64,000 bases of DNA from Pseudomonas botevensis (GCF_019145475.1 NZ_JAHTKI010000012.1:90465-154464), one strand, 5' to 3'; positions 9,033 through 18,237 are shown, counted from the stretch's first letter. Made by a program: numbers and translations. Notes: a model not told the origin generated them from the letters alone.

Positions 9033-9148
9033 AAATCAGAAAATTCCTATGCAAAGCACCTCCTTTTCCGATGGGAGGCCCGGATTGGCTGCCCTACAGT
9101 GAGCGCCAATTGCGGTGAGACGCCGCGTTTGCCGTTGCAGGGGTCGCC

Positions 9149-9556
9149 ATGCGCTCGCTTAAAGTCCTGATTCTCGAACCCAATCCCTTCCAGTTGATGG
9201 CCCTGCATCAGATGCTCAATGCAATCGGCATTTATGACGTGCTGACGGCGCCGACCCTGACCTCGGCGCTGACCTCGCTGGAGCGGCGCGGGGCGGTCGA
9301 CATCGTGATTTGCGATCCGCAATTGAAGGGCGGGGAAGGCATGGCGCTGATTCGCCATGTGGCGCTGGAGCGGGCGACGCAGTCGGTGATCCTGCTGGGC
9401 AACGTGGCGCCGAGTCTGCTCAGTGACCTGCGCAGGCTGTTGCAGGATCATCAACTGCACTTGCTGGGCTGGTTGCATACGCCAGTGTCGGCGGTCCTGA
9501 TGAGGGCGCTGCTGGACACTTACCTGCAGCAACGAGTGCAGGTCGTCGGCGTCTGA
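9149..9556 (+). CDS. Degenerate CheY-like receiver protein
   Basis: This 135-residue single-domain receiver lies 116 bp after the truncated sensor. The phospho-acceptor position is kept (D56 in DIVICDPQLKGGEGM). The usual acidic pair after beta-1 is reduced to E10 (LILEPN), the switch Thr/Ser is G84 (VILLGNVA), and the invariant Lys is replaced by H110 (LGWLHTPV). It is therefore likely a pseudo-receiver with altered or absent phosphorylation. GCAGGGG precedes the ATG. Its position suggests it belonged to the same signalling pair as the upstream sensor. Confidence 0.75.
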   Translation: MRSLKVLILEPNPFQLMALHQMLNAIGIYDVLTAPTLTSALTSLERRGAVDIVICDPQLKGGEGMALIRHVALERATQSVILLGNVAPSLLSDLRRLLQDHQLHLLGWLHTPVSAVLMRALLDTYLQQRVQVVGV

Positions 9557-9718
9557 GGGCGTGGTTGTTTTTCTGTCATCTTCACTCGGCATGCTCTGAC
9601 AGGACGGTGTCTTTCCAGGGTGCAGCCCGACGATCAGAACTTTCTTCTCGGGCCGGTGGTCATTTACTGTGAACACGCCCCAGGCACTTTGTTTTCGGAC
9701 TAATGAGTGGAGATCGAG

Positions 9719-10003
9719 ATGGAAAGTATCAGTCTATTGCTCGGTGAGGCTCTAAGCCCGTATCAGGTGACGTTGACCCCTTGTGGTGCCCATGGCGAAT
9801 GCCTGGTCACCTTGAGGAACGGCAGCGGTGCCATTGCGGTGGAACGCGAATTCAATCAAGCGCAGTTGAGCGACAAACGCCAGCTGACCGATGTGGTCGA
9901 TGGTCTGCACCGTGACGTGCTGATTGCCGAAGGCCGGCTTGAGCCTTGTGTGATCGCAGCGCTGCGCAACGCCGCCGGGGACAAGCAACCACTGGTTGTC
10001 TGA
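9719..10003 (+). CDS. Small conserved protein, DUF3509-type
   Basis: The ATG at 9719 follows TGGAG and gives 94 residues: an acidic, mixed alpha/beta protein without signal or membrane segment, starting MESISLLLGEALSPYQVTL and ending AGDKQPLVV. Its size and pattern resemble the DUF3509 family common in Pseudomonas, recalled from memory. It is monocistronic and followed by a terminator at 10130. Function unknown. Confidence 0.65.
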   Translation: MESISLLLGEALSPYQVTLTPCGAHGECLVTLRNGSGAIAVEREFNQAQLSDKRQLTDVVDGLHRDVLIAEGRLEPCVIAALRNAAGDKQPLVV

Positions 10004-10129
10004 AACGGATTTGTATTTTGTGGGAACCTTCCTGCATCCCGGTCAGTCAGACCCCATAACAGCAGGATCAAGCATTGTGCTCCGGTGCTTGTCGCTTGCT
10101 GCTACGGGTCTTTGATACAGGCCACGTTT

Positions 10130-10168
10130 AACCCCGAGTCGTCTCCCCACTTCTCGGGGTTTCTTTTT
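10130..10168 (+). terminator. Rho-independent terminator between convergent genes
   Basis: AACCCCGAG and CTCGGGGTT form a 9-bp stem around a 14-nt loop, followed by TCTTTTTG. It is oriented for the plus strand and closes the DUF3509-type transcript before the convergent gene ending at 10178. Confidence 0.85.
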
Positions 10169-10177
10169 GCCCGGATT

Positions 10178-11083
10178 TCACTGCGCGGCCTGTTGTTCGA
10201 AGAATATCCGCGACTGCTCCAGGTAATCCGTGCGCATGTCCGGGTCCAGCCATTCGGCATAGCTTTGATCCACCGGCTCGTGGGGCAGCGTGCGCAGCAG
10301 GTGGTTGATTTCGTGGATCGCCTGCCGTCCCTGGGTGGTGTCGGTGCATGCGATGTGGGTCGACAGGTATTTGCCCGTGCCCTGAACCGGAAAGAACACC
10401 AGCCCATTTTCGTCAATATCGGCCTGCAGCGCCTGATAGCGAATCTCCGGCCAGTAGCCCAGCACCACCTGCAGCCGCCCCAGATGTTGCATCGACAGCA
10501 GATTGCGCAATGCGTCATTTCCGTAGTGCGGGGTCAGTGAACCGCTGGGTGCCTGTTTCAGCAGTTCATCCAGATAACCGCCATAACTGCGTTCAGCCAC
10601 CACGCCGACTTTTCTCTCGCCGTTTGCCAGAAAGGCCTTCAGGTCGACTTCGCCATCAACGAGAAACGGCTCCAGCACTGCGCGATCTTTCTGACGAACC
10701 ACCAGACCATTGCTGACAGCGCGAAACGCAGGAATGGAAAAGACCATCCATTGCGCCCGTTCCTTGTTCCACAGCAGCGAGGGGTCACAGGCGAAAGGGT
10801 TTTCGTGCAGCATCTGCATGCCGCGAGCGCGGTTGACCCGCATCAGGGTATGTTCGTACTGCGGCATGCCGGCAATCAGCATCGGCAGCAATTGATCGAC
10901 GACCCCCTGGCCTTTTTTCGGGCCTTCGAAAATCGTCAGTGGCGGGAGGTCGCGCAACAGCCAGATCAGCGTCGGTTTAGCCTCGGCCCAGGCCGGCAGG
11001 ATCAACAGAAAAAGCAGGCCGAACGACCGCCACGTCCACCAGTGGTGGGCGCGGTTGCTGGCGGAGGGCTGCCGGTGCTTCAG
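10178..11083 (-). CDS. Periplasmic TIGR02285-like / solute-binding-fold protein (start uncertain)
   Basis: This is a secreted ~300-residue protein whose hydrophobic segment SFGLLFLLILPAWAEA ends in a good signal-peptidase site. The mature part starts KPTLIWLLRDLPPLTIFEG and resembles the TIGR02285 family, related to SBP_bac_3 periplasmic proteins. Conserved-looking segments are NRARGMQMLHENPFACDPSLLW and VVAERSYGGYLDELL. No ATG/GTG/TTG lies at a sensible distance before the signal peptide. A CTG at 11083, one base after the CoA-transferase stop and behind GGAG, fits best; an ATG at 11158 or TTG at 11224 would overlap the upstream gene and give an abnormally long leader. Translational coupling is likely. 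Confidence 0.75.
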   Translation of the reverse strand: MKHRQPSASNRAHHWWTWRSFGLLFLLILPAWAEAKPTLIWLLRDLPPLTIFEGPKKGQGVVDQLLPMLIAGMPQYEHTLMRVNRARGMQMLHENPFACDPSLLWNKERAQWMVFSIPAFRAVSNGLVVRQKDRAVLEPFLVDGEVDLKAFLANGERKVGVVAERSYGGYLDELLKQAPSGSLTPHYGNDALRNLLSMQHLGRLQVVLGYWPEIRYQALQADIDENGLVFFPVQGTGKYLSTHIACTDTTQGRQAIHEINHLLRTLPHEPVDQSYAEWLDPDMRTDYLEQSRIFFEQQAAQ

Positions 11084-11084
11084 C

Positions 11085-12284
11085 TTAAATGGCTCCGTCT
11101 TCGCGCAGCCGGGCGATCTGCTTCTCGTCGTAGCCAAGATCGTGGAGTACCTGCGCATTGTGTTCACCGAGCGTCGGGCCGACCCATTCGGACGAGCCGG
11201 GTGTCTCAGAGAGTTTCGGCACAATGCCCGGCATCTTGAAGGGCTTGCCGTCCGGTAGCCTGGCGTGGAGGAACATTTCCCGCGCCAGGTATTGTGGATC
11301 GTTGAACATGTCCTCGGCGCTGAAGATCCGGCTGGCCGGCACGTCGGCCTGGTTCAACAGGTCGAGCACGCTCTGCAGCGGCAGCGAATTGACCCAGCGG
11401 TCGATCACCCCGTACAGCTCGTCGCGGCGGGCATCGCGCCCGTCGTTGCTCGCCAGGGCCGGGTCGTTGGCCAGGTCTTCGCGGCCGATAATCAGCATGA
11501 AGCGCTTGAAGATGGCGTCGCCGTTGGCGCCGATCTGTACGTGCTTGCCGTCGGCGCTGGTGTGGATCGACGAGGGCGTGATGCCGGGCATGATGTTGCC
11601 GGTGCGCTCGCGGATGAAACCGAACACGTCGAACTCCGGGACCATGCTTTCCATCATGGCGAAGATGGCTTCGTACAGCGCCACATCGACGACCTGGCCG
11701 AGACCGCCATTGACCTCACGATGACGCAGGGCCATCAAGGCACCGATCACGCCCCACAGCGCGGCGATCGAGTCGCCGATGGAAATCCCGGTGCGCACCG
11801 GCGGGCGGTCGTCGAACCCGGTGATGTAGCGCAGCCCGCCCATGGATTCGCCGACCGCGCCGAAACCGGGTTGATCCTTCATCGGCCCGGTCTGGCCGAA
11901 GCCGGAGAGGCGCACCATGACCAGTTTCGGATTCAGGGCGTGCAGGGTTTCCCAGCTCAGGCCGAGCTTTTCCAGTACACCGGGGCGGAAGTTCTCGATC
12001 AGGATGTCGGCTTCGCCCAACAGCTTTTTCAGGATCGCCAAACCGTCGGGGTGTTTCAGGTTCAGGGTCAGGGACTTTTTGTTGCGTGCCTGGACGAACC
12101 ACCACAGCGAGGTGCCCTCATACAATTTGCGCCACTTGCGCAGTGGATCGCCGCCGTCCGGCGACTCGATCTTGATCACTTCGGCGCCGAACTCGCCGCA
12201 GATGCGCGAGGCAAACGGCCCGGCAATCAATGTACCCAGTTCAATGACTTTCAGACCACTGAGCGGTTTGTTGGCGAACGGCAT
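11085..12284 (-). CDS. CaiB/BaiF family (class III) CoA-transferase
   Basis: This 399-residue protein belongs to the class III enzymes that move CoA between carboxylic acids. Family landmarks are the N-terminal LSGLKVIELGTLIAGPFASRICGEFGAEVIKIE block, FVQARNKKSLTLNL, and the catalytic Asp in the VVDVALYEAIFAMMES helix. The substrate cannot be read from the sequence. The TIGR02285-like gene follows immediately. YaeQ is divergent on the other side, so the 146-bp gap probably holds both promoters. Confidence 0.9.
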   Translation of the reverse strand: MPFANKPLSGLKVIELGTLIAGPFASRICGEFGAEVIKIESPDGGDPLRKWRKLYEGTSLWWFVQARNKKSLTLNLKHPDGLAILKKLLGEADILIENFRPGVLEKLGLSWETLHALNPKLVMVRLSGFGQTGPMKDQPGFGAVGESMGGLRYITGFDDRPPVRTGISIGDSIAALWGVIGALMALRHREVNGGLGQVVDVALYEAIFAMMESMVPEFDVFGFIRERTGNIMPGITPSSIHTSADGKHVQIGANGDAIFKRFMLIIGREDLANDPALASNDGRDARRDELYGVIDRWVNSLPLQSVLDLLNQADVPASRIFSAEDMFNDPQYLAREMFLHARLPDGKPFKMPGIVPKLSETPGSSEWVGPTLGEHNAQVLHDLGYDEKQIARLREDGAI

Positions 12285-12430
12285 GGGAAATCCTGTAGGA
12301 CAAGGCTGATCGGATAGAGCGTTTTAACATAGCCGGCTGTCAGTCGCGCAAGGTTGATCGCCATCAATTCGTTGATTGCCTACGGCATCGGTTAGACTTG
12401 CCGACTTTCCCCGTCTCAAGAAGCCCGTTC

Positions 12431-12973
12431 ATGGCCCAGCCGTCCACCACCTACAAATACGAACTGAACCTCACCGACCTCGACCGTGGCGTCTACGAGA
12501 CCGTGAAGCAGACCATCGCCCGTCACCCTTCGGAAACCGAAGAGCGCATGACCGTGCGACTGCTGGCCTACGCCCTCTGGTACAACGAACTGCTGTCGTT
12601 TGGCCGTGGTCTGTCGGACGTGGATGAACCTGCATTGTGGGAAAAGAGCCTGGACGACCGTGTCCTGCACTGGATCGAAGTCGGCCAGCCGGACGCCGAT
12701 CGCCTGACCTGGTGCTCGCGTCGCACCGAGCGCACCAGCCTGCTGGCCTACGGTAGCCTGCGGGTCTGGGAAGGCAAGGTGATCCCGGCGATCAAGACTC
12801 TGAAGAACGTCAACATCGCCGCTGTTCCTCAGGAAGTACTGGAGACCCTGGCCAAGGACATGCCCCGCGTCATCAAGTGGGACGTGATGATTAGCGAAGG
12901 GACGATCTTCGTCACCGACGATCGTGGTCAGCACGAAGTGCAGCTGGAATGGTTGCAGGGCGAGCGCGGCTGA
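12431..12973 (+). CDS. yaeQ: YaeQ family protein
   Basis: From the ATG at 12431 the protein has 180 residues, the family's usual size. Conserved blocks include STTYKYELNLTDLDRGVYE, ETEERMTVRLLAYALWY, the acidic/basic WIEVGQPDADRLTWCSRR region and the C-terminal ISEGTIFVTDDRGQHEVQLEW. Structures of YaeQ show a PD-(D/E)XK nuclease-like fold, but the cellular role is unsettled. An alternative start at 12398 adds eleven residues without a ribosome-binding site. recJ follows in the same direction after 55 bp. Confidence 0.92.
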   Translation: MAQPSTTYKYELNLTDLDRGVYETVKQTIARHPSETEERMTVRLLAYALWYNELLSFGRGLSDVDEPALWEKSLDDRVLHWIEVGQPDADRLTWCSRRTERTSLLAYGSLRVWEGKVIPAIKTLKNVNIAAVPQEVLETLAKDMPRVIKWDVMISEGTIFVTDDRGQHEVQLEWLQGERG

Positions 12974-13028
12974 GGCTGCATCACTCCCGGAAAAATCCCA
13001 CATATTTTAGAGAAGCTCCTGTCACACC

Positions 13029-14738
13029 ATGCGTATCGAACCTCGCCAGTTGCCCGCCACCCTGCCATTTCTCGGTGACCTGCCACCGCTGCTGACCCGC
13101 CTGTACGCGGCGCGGGGCGTGCAGTCCGAGGTGGAGCTGGACAAGAGCCTGGCGCGGCTGATCCCGTTCCAGCAGCTCAAGGGCATCGATGCGGCGGTGG
13201 ATCTGCTGGTGACGGCGCTGGAGCAGCGCCAGCGCATCCTGATCGTTGGCGATTTCGACGCCGACGGCGCCACGGCGAGTACTGTGGGCATGCTCGGTTT
13301 GCGCCTGCTGGGCGCGGCGCATGTCGACTATCTGGTGCCGAACCGCTTTGAATACGGTTACGGTCTGACCCCGGAAATCGTCGAAGTCGCGCTGACCCGC
13401 GAGCCGCAGTTGCTGATCACGGTCGACAACGGCATTTCCAGCGTCGATGGTGTGGCCGCCGCCAGACGTGCCGGGCTCAAGGTGCTGATCACTGACCACC
13501 ACTTGCCCGGCGATGAACTGCCGCAGGCGGATGCGCTGGTCAATCCGAACCAGCCGGGTTGCGAATTTCCGAGCAAGGCGTTGGCCGGGGTCGGGGTGAT
13601 TTTCTATGTGTTGATGGCGTTGCGCGCGCGTCTGCGCAGCCTCGGCTGGTACGAGAGCAAACCGCAACCGAACATCGGCGAACTGCTGGATCTGGTGGCG
13701 CTGGGCAGCGTCGCCGACGTGGTGCCGCTGGACGCCAACAACCGGATTCTGGTGCATCAGGGGCTGGAACGGATTCGCGCCGGGCGCGCGCGGCCGGGGA
13801 TCAAGGCCATCCTCGAAGTCGCCAAGCGTGACGCCTCGCGCATCACTTCCACCGACCTGGGGTTCATCGTCGGCCCGCGCCTGAACGCCGCCGGACGCCT
13901 GGATGACATGAGCCTGGGCATCGAATGCCTGCTGACCCATGACGCCACGCTGGCGCGGGAAATGGCCGCGCAACTGGACGGCATGAACCAGGACCGCAAA
14001 TCCATCGAGCAGGGCATGCAGCGTGAGGCGCTGGCCCAGCTCAAGGACTTGCCGGTCGAGTCGATGCCATTCGGCCTGTGCCTGTTCGATCCGGAATGGC
14101 ACCAGGGCGTCATCGGCATCCTCGCCTCGCGGATGAAAGAGCGTTATCACCGCCCGACCATCGCCTTTGCCGATGCGGGCGACGGCCTGCTCAAGGGCTC
14201 GGGACGCTCGGTGCAGGGCTTCCATATTCGCGATGCGCTGAGTGTGGTGGCGGCGCAGCACCCGGAGTTGATCAGCAAGTACGGCGGCCACGCGATGGCG
14301 GCCGGTCTGACCTTGCCGCAGGAGAATTTTCCGTTGTTCGCCGAGGCATTCGACGCCGAAGTGCGTAGGCAACTTCGCGAAGAAGACCTCACCGGACGCC
14401 TGCTGTCGGACGGCACCCTGGCAGTCGAGGAGTTTCACCTCGAACTGGCCCGCGCCCTGCGTCACGCCGGTCCCTGGGGCCAGCATTTCCCGGAGCCGCT
14501 GTTTCACGGCGTGTTCCAGTTGGTGGAGCAGCGGGTGGTCGGCGAGCGGCACCTGAAAGTAGTGCTGAAGAGCGAGTGTGGTTCGGTGAAGCTCGACGGT
14601 ATTGCCTTCGGCATCGACCGCGACATCTGGCCGAATCCGACGATCAAATGGGTGGAACTGGCCTACAAACTCGATCTCAACGAGTTTCGTGGCAATGAAA
14701 CCGTGCAACTGATGATTGCCCACATCGAACCGCGTTGA
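13029..14738 (+). CDS. recJ: Single-stranded-DNA 5'-3' exonuclease RecJ
   Basis: RecJ degrades 5' ends in RecF-pathway recombination and mismatch/base-excision repair. The 569-residue protein carries the DHH phosphoesterase motifs VGDFDADGATAST (motif I), ITVDNGIS, ITDHHLPGDELP (the DHH motif), the ALGSVADVVPL block, and the DHHA1 domain with KGSGRSVQGFHIRDAL and KYGGHAMAAGLTL. Length matches the family. A REP-type element lies immediately downstream. Confidence 0.97.
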   Translation: MRIEPRQLPATLPFLGDLPPLLTRLYAARGVQSEVELDKSLARLIPFQQLKGIDAAVDLLVTALEQRQRILIVGDFDADGATASTVGMLGLRLLGAAHVDYLVPNRFEYGYGLTPEIVEVALTREPQLLITVDNGISSVDGVAAARRAGLKVLITDHHLPGDELPQADALVNPNQPGCEFPSKALAGVGVIFYVLMALRARLRSLGWYESKPQPNIGELLDLVALGSVADVVPLDANNRILVHQGLERIRAGRARPGIKAILEVAKRDASRITSTDLGFIVGPRLNAAGRLDDMSLGIECLLTHDATLAREMAAQLDGMNQDRKSIEQGMQREALAQLKDLPVESMPFGLCLFDPEWHQGVIGILASRMKERYHRPTIAFADAGDGLLKGSGRSVQGFHIRDALSVVAAQHPELISKYGGHAMAAGLTLPQENFPLFAEAFDAEVRRQLREEDLTGRLLSDGTLAVEEFHLELARALRHAGPWGQHFPEPLFHGVFQLVEQRVVGERHLKVVLKSECGSVKLDGIAFGIDRDIWPNPTIKWVELAYKLDLNEFRGNETVQLMIAHIEPR

Positions 14739-14740
14739 GT

Positions 14741-14807
14741 CCTTCGCGAGCAAGCCCGCTCCCACAGGCCAAGCACCGGTCGGGTGGGAGTAGGCTCGCC
14801 TGCCAAA
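14741..14807. repeat. REP element pair (REPIN-like) downstream of recJ
   Basis: CGCGAGCAAGCCCGCTCCCA is followed ~20 bp later by an inverted, diverged copy (GTGGGAGTAGGCTCGCC). The core also occurs at 46.8, 50.0 and 55.0 kb in this window and is the Pseudomonas REP type mobilised by RAYT transposases. No RAYT gene is present here. The remainder of the 268-bp gap before the next gene shows nothing clear. Confidence 0.8.
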
Positions 14808-15006
14808 GCGGCATTTCAGACACCGAATCACTCGGAACCCTCCGTCATCCCCGGATGTCGACTAGGCTCTAAGCACTGCTTGATTGGCCTTGTGACGTCT
14901 TGTCGAATTTTTTGCCCGCGGGGGCGGGTGCTGCACCTTTTTCCTGTCACTCGTCGACTATTCAAACAGAACCCTGGAGCCTGCCCACTGATTCGAGAGG
15001 TGCCCC

Positions 15007-16113
15007 ATGAGTCTGCTGCTTGAACCCTTTACCCTTCGCCAACTGACCCTGTCCAACCGCATCGCCGTGTCGCCCATGTGCCAGTATTCCAGCGTCGACG
15101 GCCTGGCCAACGACTGGCATCTGGTACATCTCGGCAGCCGCGCGGTGGGCGGCGCCGGCCTGGTGTTCACGGAAGCCACGGCGGTTACCGCCGACGGGCG
15201 GATCACCGCCGAAGACCTTGGCTTGTGGAACGACGAACAGATCGCACCGCTGCAACGCATCACCCGTTTCATCACCGCCCAGGGCGCGGTGGCCGGCATT
15301 CAACTGGCCCACGCCGGGCGCAAGGCCAGCACCCATCGCCCGTGGATCGGCAAGCATGGCAGCGTCAAACCGGACGATGGCGGCTGGACCCCGGTCGGGC
15401 CATCGCCGATTGCCTTCGATCCGCAACATACCCAACCGAAACAGCTGGATGAGGGGCAGATCGCCGAGGTCATCCAGGCCTTTGTCGATGCCGCCAAACG
15501 TGCGTTGACCGCCGGTTTCAAAGTCGTGGAAGTCCATGCGGCGCACGGTTATCTGTTGCACCAGTTTCTTTCGCCCTTGAGTAATCAGCGCCGTGATCAG
15601 TACGGCGGGTCCTTTGAAAACCGCATCCGCCTGGTGCTGCAAGTCACCGAAGCCGTGCGCGCGGTATGGCCGGAGGAATTGCCGGTGTTCGTGCGGGTGT
15701 CGGCCACCGATTGGGTCGAGGACGGCTGGAACCCGGATGAAACCGTAGAGCTGGCGCGACGCCTGAAAGCCTTGGGCACCGACCTGATCGACGTCTCGTC
15801 CGGCGGCACGGCGGCGAACGCGGAAATTCCGGTCGGACCGGGTTACCAGACACGCTTCGCCGAACGGGTGCGCAAGGAGTCAGGTGTCGCCACTGGCACC
15901 GTGGGCATGATTACCGAGCCGGCGCAGGCCGAACACATTCTGCGTACCTGCCAGGCCGACATCATCTTCCTCGCCCGCGAACTGCTACGCGATCCGTACT
16001 GGCCGCTGCACGCCGATGACGACCTGGGCGGGCGCAAGGCGACCTGGCCGGCTCAGTATCAACGGGCGACCCATCGCGATCAGCCGATTCATGAGTCTGA
16101 TTTGCGCGATTGA
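15007..16113 (+). CDS. NADH:flavin oxidoreductase, Old Yellow Enzyme family (YqjM-like)
   Basis: This is a 368-residue FMN-dependent TIM-barrel reductase of activated alkenes. The N-terminus LFEPF-like LLLEPFTLRQLTLSNRIA leads to VSPMCQYSS with C25, the residue typical of the YqjM/XenA subclass. Further landmarks are FTEATAV, IQLAHAGRKAS, the substrate/FMN-binding HAAHGYLLHQFLSP and the SNQRRDQYGGSFENR loop. The physiological substrate is unknown. It is followed by a strong terminator shared with opgD. Confidence 0.92.
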   Translation: MSLLLEPFTLRQLTLSNRIAVSPMCQYSSVDGLANDWHLVHLGSRAVGGAGLVFTEATAVTADGRITAEDLGLWNDEQIAPLQRITRFITAQGAVAGIQLAHAGRKASTHRPWIGKHGSVKPDDGGWTPVGPSPIAFDPQHTQPKQLDEGQIAEVIQAFVDAAKRALTAGFKVVEVHAAHGYLLHQFLSPLSNQRRDQYGGSFENRIRLVLQVTEAVRAVWPEELPVFVRVSATDWVEDGWNPDETVELARRLKALGTDLIDVSSGGTAANAEIPVGPGYQTRFAERVRKESGVATGTVGMITEPAQAEHILRTCQADIIFLARELLRDPYWPLHADDDLGGRKATWPAQYQRATHRDQPIHESDLRD

Positions 16114-16127
16114 GTGAACGCCAGACA

Positions 16128-16165
16128 GCAAAAAGCCCCAGCCAGTGATGGTTGGGGCTTTTTGC
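16128..16165. terminator. Bidirectional terminator between the OYE gene and opgD
   Basis: GCAAAAAGCCCCA and TGGGGCTTTTTGC form a perfect 13-bp stem extended by GCC/GGT. A/T-runs on both sides allow it to serve the two convergent genes. Confidence 0.93.
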
Positions 16166-16204
16166 TTGATGGAGGCAGCGACGCTGTCTCGGCGTCTCAG
16201 ACCC

Positions 16205-17833
16205 TTACGGGTATTTGCGCTTGTCCGGCGCCGGCGGGAAATACTGGTACAGCCAGGTTTCGCTCAGCGTGCGGTCGTTGGTGCGGATGAACAGCCGCAG
16301 CTCCACCGGGTCCGTGCTGTCGTTGGTTGGATACCAGTCGAAGAGAATCCGGTAACCCTTGATCTCGTCCAGCACCAGCACGCTGAAGTCCTGCACCTTG
16401 CCGTTGGAGCAAGTCACCACCGGCTCGATCCCGGTGCCCTGCGGCAAGCGCTCCAGACCGCCGCCGGTGAAGTCCACGGCAAAACGCCGCGCCCAGACCG
16501 GCGGGTAATGCTCGCCCGGTGCCCAGCCTTCGGTGAACCCGCCCATGCCGGAACGGGTCGCGTGTACCCGCGCCAGCGGCGTGCCGACCGGTGGCAGGGC
16601 GCTCCAGTAGAGCTTGTAGCCGTAGTTCAGCGAGTCGCCGGCGGCCACCGGTTTTTTCGGTGTCCAGAATGCGACGATGTTATCCAGCGTCTCGCCGGTT
16701 GTCGGAATTTCCAGCAGATCGACGGAGCCTTCGCCCCAGGCGGTCGTAGGTTCTACCCACAGGCTCGGGCGCCGGCTGTACCAGTCGACGGTGTCCTGAT
16801 AGTTGGCGAATTCGTGGTCAGTCTGCACCAGGCCGAACCCCTTCGGATCCTTGTCGGCGAAGGCGTTGAATTGCAGGGTCGCCGGGTTGTTCAGCGGGCG
16901 GCAGATCCACTCGCCGTTGCCGCGCCACATGGCCAGGCGGTCGGAGTCGTGGATTTGCGGGTGGATGGTGTCGCACATGCGGCGTTCGTGCGTGCCGCAA
17001 CTGAACATGCTGGTCATCGGCGCGATGCCCAGTTGTTCGATGGCGGTGCGCGCATTGATGTGGGCGTCGATTTCCATCACCACGCGCTCGGCCTGGCAAT
17101 CGATGTCGAAACGATAGGCACCGGTGGCGCTCGGCGAGTCGAGCAGGGCGTAGACCACGAAACGGGTGGCATTCTGGTCCGGGGTCTCGAACCAGAACTT
17201 GGTGAAGTCAGGGAATTCCTCGCGCTTCTTGGCGTAGGTATCGACGGCCAGACCGCGCGCCGAGAGGCCATATTGGCCAGTGGCGTCCACCGCGCGGAAG
17301 TAGCTGGCGCCGAGAAACGACACCACGTCATGGCGATCCAGCTCCGGCGCCTTGAACAGCTTGAAGCCGGCAAACCCCAGGTCGCCCTTGAGCTGCTGGG
17401 TGTCGACCGAAGTGTTTTCGTAGTTGAACAGTTTCGGGCGGAAGTGCACTTCACGCGCGGTGCGGGTCTTGGGATCGACGCTGTACATGCGCACCGGCTG
17501 GCGGAAACCCATGCCGACGTGGAAAAACTGCACGTCGAGCTGACCCTTGTTTTCCTTCCACAGTGAATGCTCGCCGTCGTAGCGGATCGCGTTGAAGTTC
17601 TGCGGGGTCATGGTCGCCAGGGTCGGCGGCAACACCTGTTTGGTGTCCTGATAAGCCGTGCCGGCCAGTTGCTTGGCCTGGCGCTTGAGCGCTTCGAAAT
17701 CGAACGTCTGGGCTTCACCGTCGGCGGCACCGCCCTCGGCGGCCCAGGCACGGGCGGCGAGCAGACCGGAGGCCGAGAGGCCGGTGTAAGCCGCAATGGC
17801 CATCGACGCTTTGAGCAAATTCCTGCGGTGCAT
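16205..17833 (-). CDS. opgD: Glucan biosynthesis protein D (osmoregulated periplasmic glucans)
   Basis: OpgD/MdoD acts in the periplasm on the backbone of osmoregulated glucans. The start at 17833 gives 542 residues beginning MHRRNLLKASMAIAAYTGL, a clear twin-arginine signal (RRNLLK) ending around ARAWAAE. The mature part has OpgG/OpgD family segments: HVGMGFRQPVRMY, GASYFRAVDATGQYGLSARG, CGTHERRMCDTIHP and WIC-RPL. An in-frame start 14 codons upstream would bury the Tat motif. No opgGH neighbour is present, as is usual for opgD. Confidence 0.95.
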   Translation of the reverse strand: MHRRNLLKASMAIAAYTGLSASGLLAARAWAAEGGAADGEAQTFDFEALKRQAKQLAGTAYQDTKQVLPPTLATMTPQNFNAIRYDGEHSLWKENKGQLDVQFFHVGMGFRQPVRMYSVDPKTRTAREVHFRPKLFNYENTSVDTQQLKGDLGFAGFKLFKAPELDRHDVVSFLGASYFRAVDATGQYGLSARGLAVDTYAKKREEFPDFTKFWFETPDQNATRFVVYALLDSPSATGAYRFDIDCQAERVVMEIDAHINARTAIEQLGIAPMTSMFSCGTHERRMCDTIHPQIHDSDRLAMWRGNGEWICRPLNNPATLQFNAFADKDPKGFGLVQTDHEFANYQDTVDWYSRRPSLWVEPTTAWGEGSVDLLEIPTTGETLDNIVAFWTPKKPVAAGDSLNYGYKLYWSALPPVGTPLARVHATRSGMGGFTEGWAPGEHYPPVWARRFAVDFTGGGLERLPQGTGIEPVVTCSNGKVQDFSVLVLDEIKGYRILFDWYPTNDSTDPVELRLFIRTNDRTLSETWLYQYFPPAPDKRKYP

Positions 17834-17962
17834 AAATACAACCTGTCGTGAGCAATCCCGCGCCGTTCCTGGCACGTACTGGATCAGAAATTACGGTTCG
17901 GACAAGCCTTCGGCCAAACGCTATGGACTATACACAGATGCCCGCTAGCTTAATCCGTTCGC

Positions 17963-17994
17963 CGGCTTTGCAAAATTCGTAGATAGCAAAGCCG
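17963..17994. other. Inverted repeat in the AT-rich opgD upstream region
   Basis: CGGCTTTGC and GCAAAGCCG are perfect 9-bp arms around a 14-nt spacer. They lie in the 404-bp gap between opgD and the next ORF, which is visibly richer in A+T than its surroundings. This could be an operator or a hairpin in a leader. No other feature was recognised in 17834-18237 apart from a second short dyad (CCGGT...CCGG) near 18130-18155. Confidence 0.45.
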
Positions 17995-18237
17995 AAGTGT
18001 CTCAATGAAACAAGACGTTACGGTTAAACATCCGACAGGGTTTTCTGATTTAGAGGGCATTTCTGCTTTTCTCGACTAATTACTCTAAAAACCACTTTTC
18101 AGCGTCGATTTAATTTCTATCCTATGGGCATCACCGGTTCGACTTATCCAGCCGGTAGGGCTCAAATCGCTGCTGAAAAGGAGCAGGGCGATGCGGTTTT
18201 CCAGACATTCTTGACGTATCAGAGAAGGACATCGTCC

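Noticed and set aside
10085..10540. Plus-strand 151-residue ORF
   Set aside because: It overlaps a terminator and the antisense of the TIGR02285-like gene, with no signal or family resemblance.
14878..15006. GC-rich hairpin GCCCGC...GCGGGTGC before the OYE gene as a terminator or riboswitch
   Set aside because: Short imperfect stem, no T-run in the right position and no match to a riboswitch class known to me.
16145..17566. 473-residue open frame opposite opgD
   Set aside because: It is the antisense shadow of a conserved GC-rich gene; the encoded sequence is Arg/Val/His-rich low complexity with no recognisable motif.
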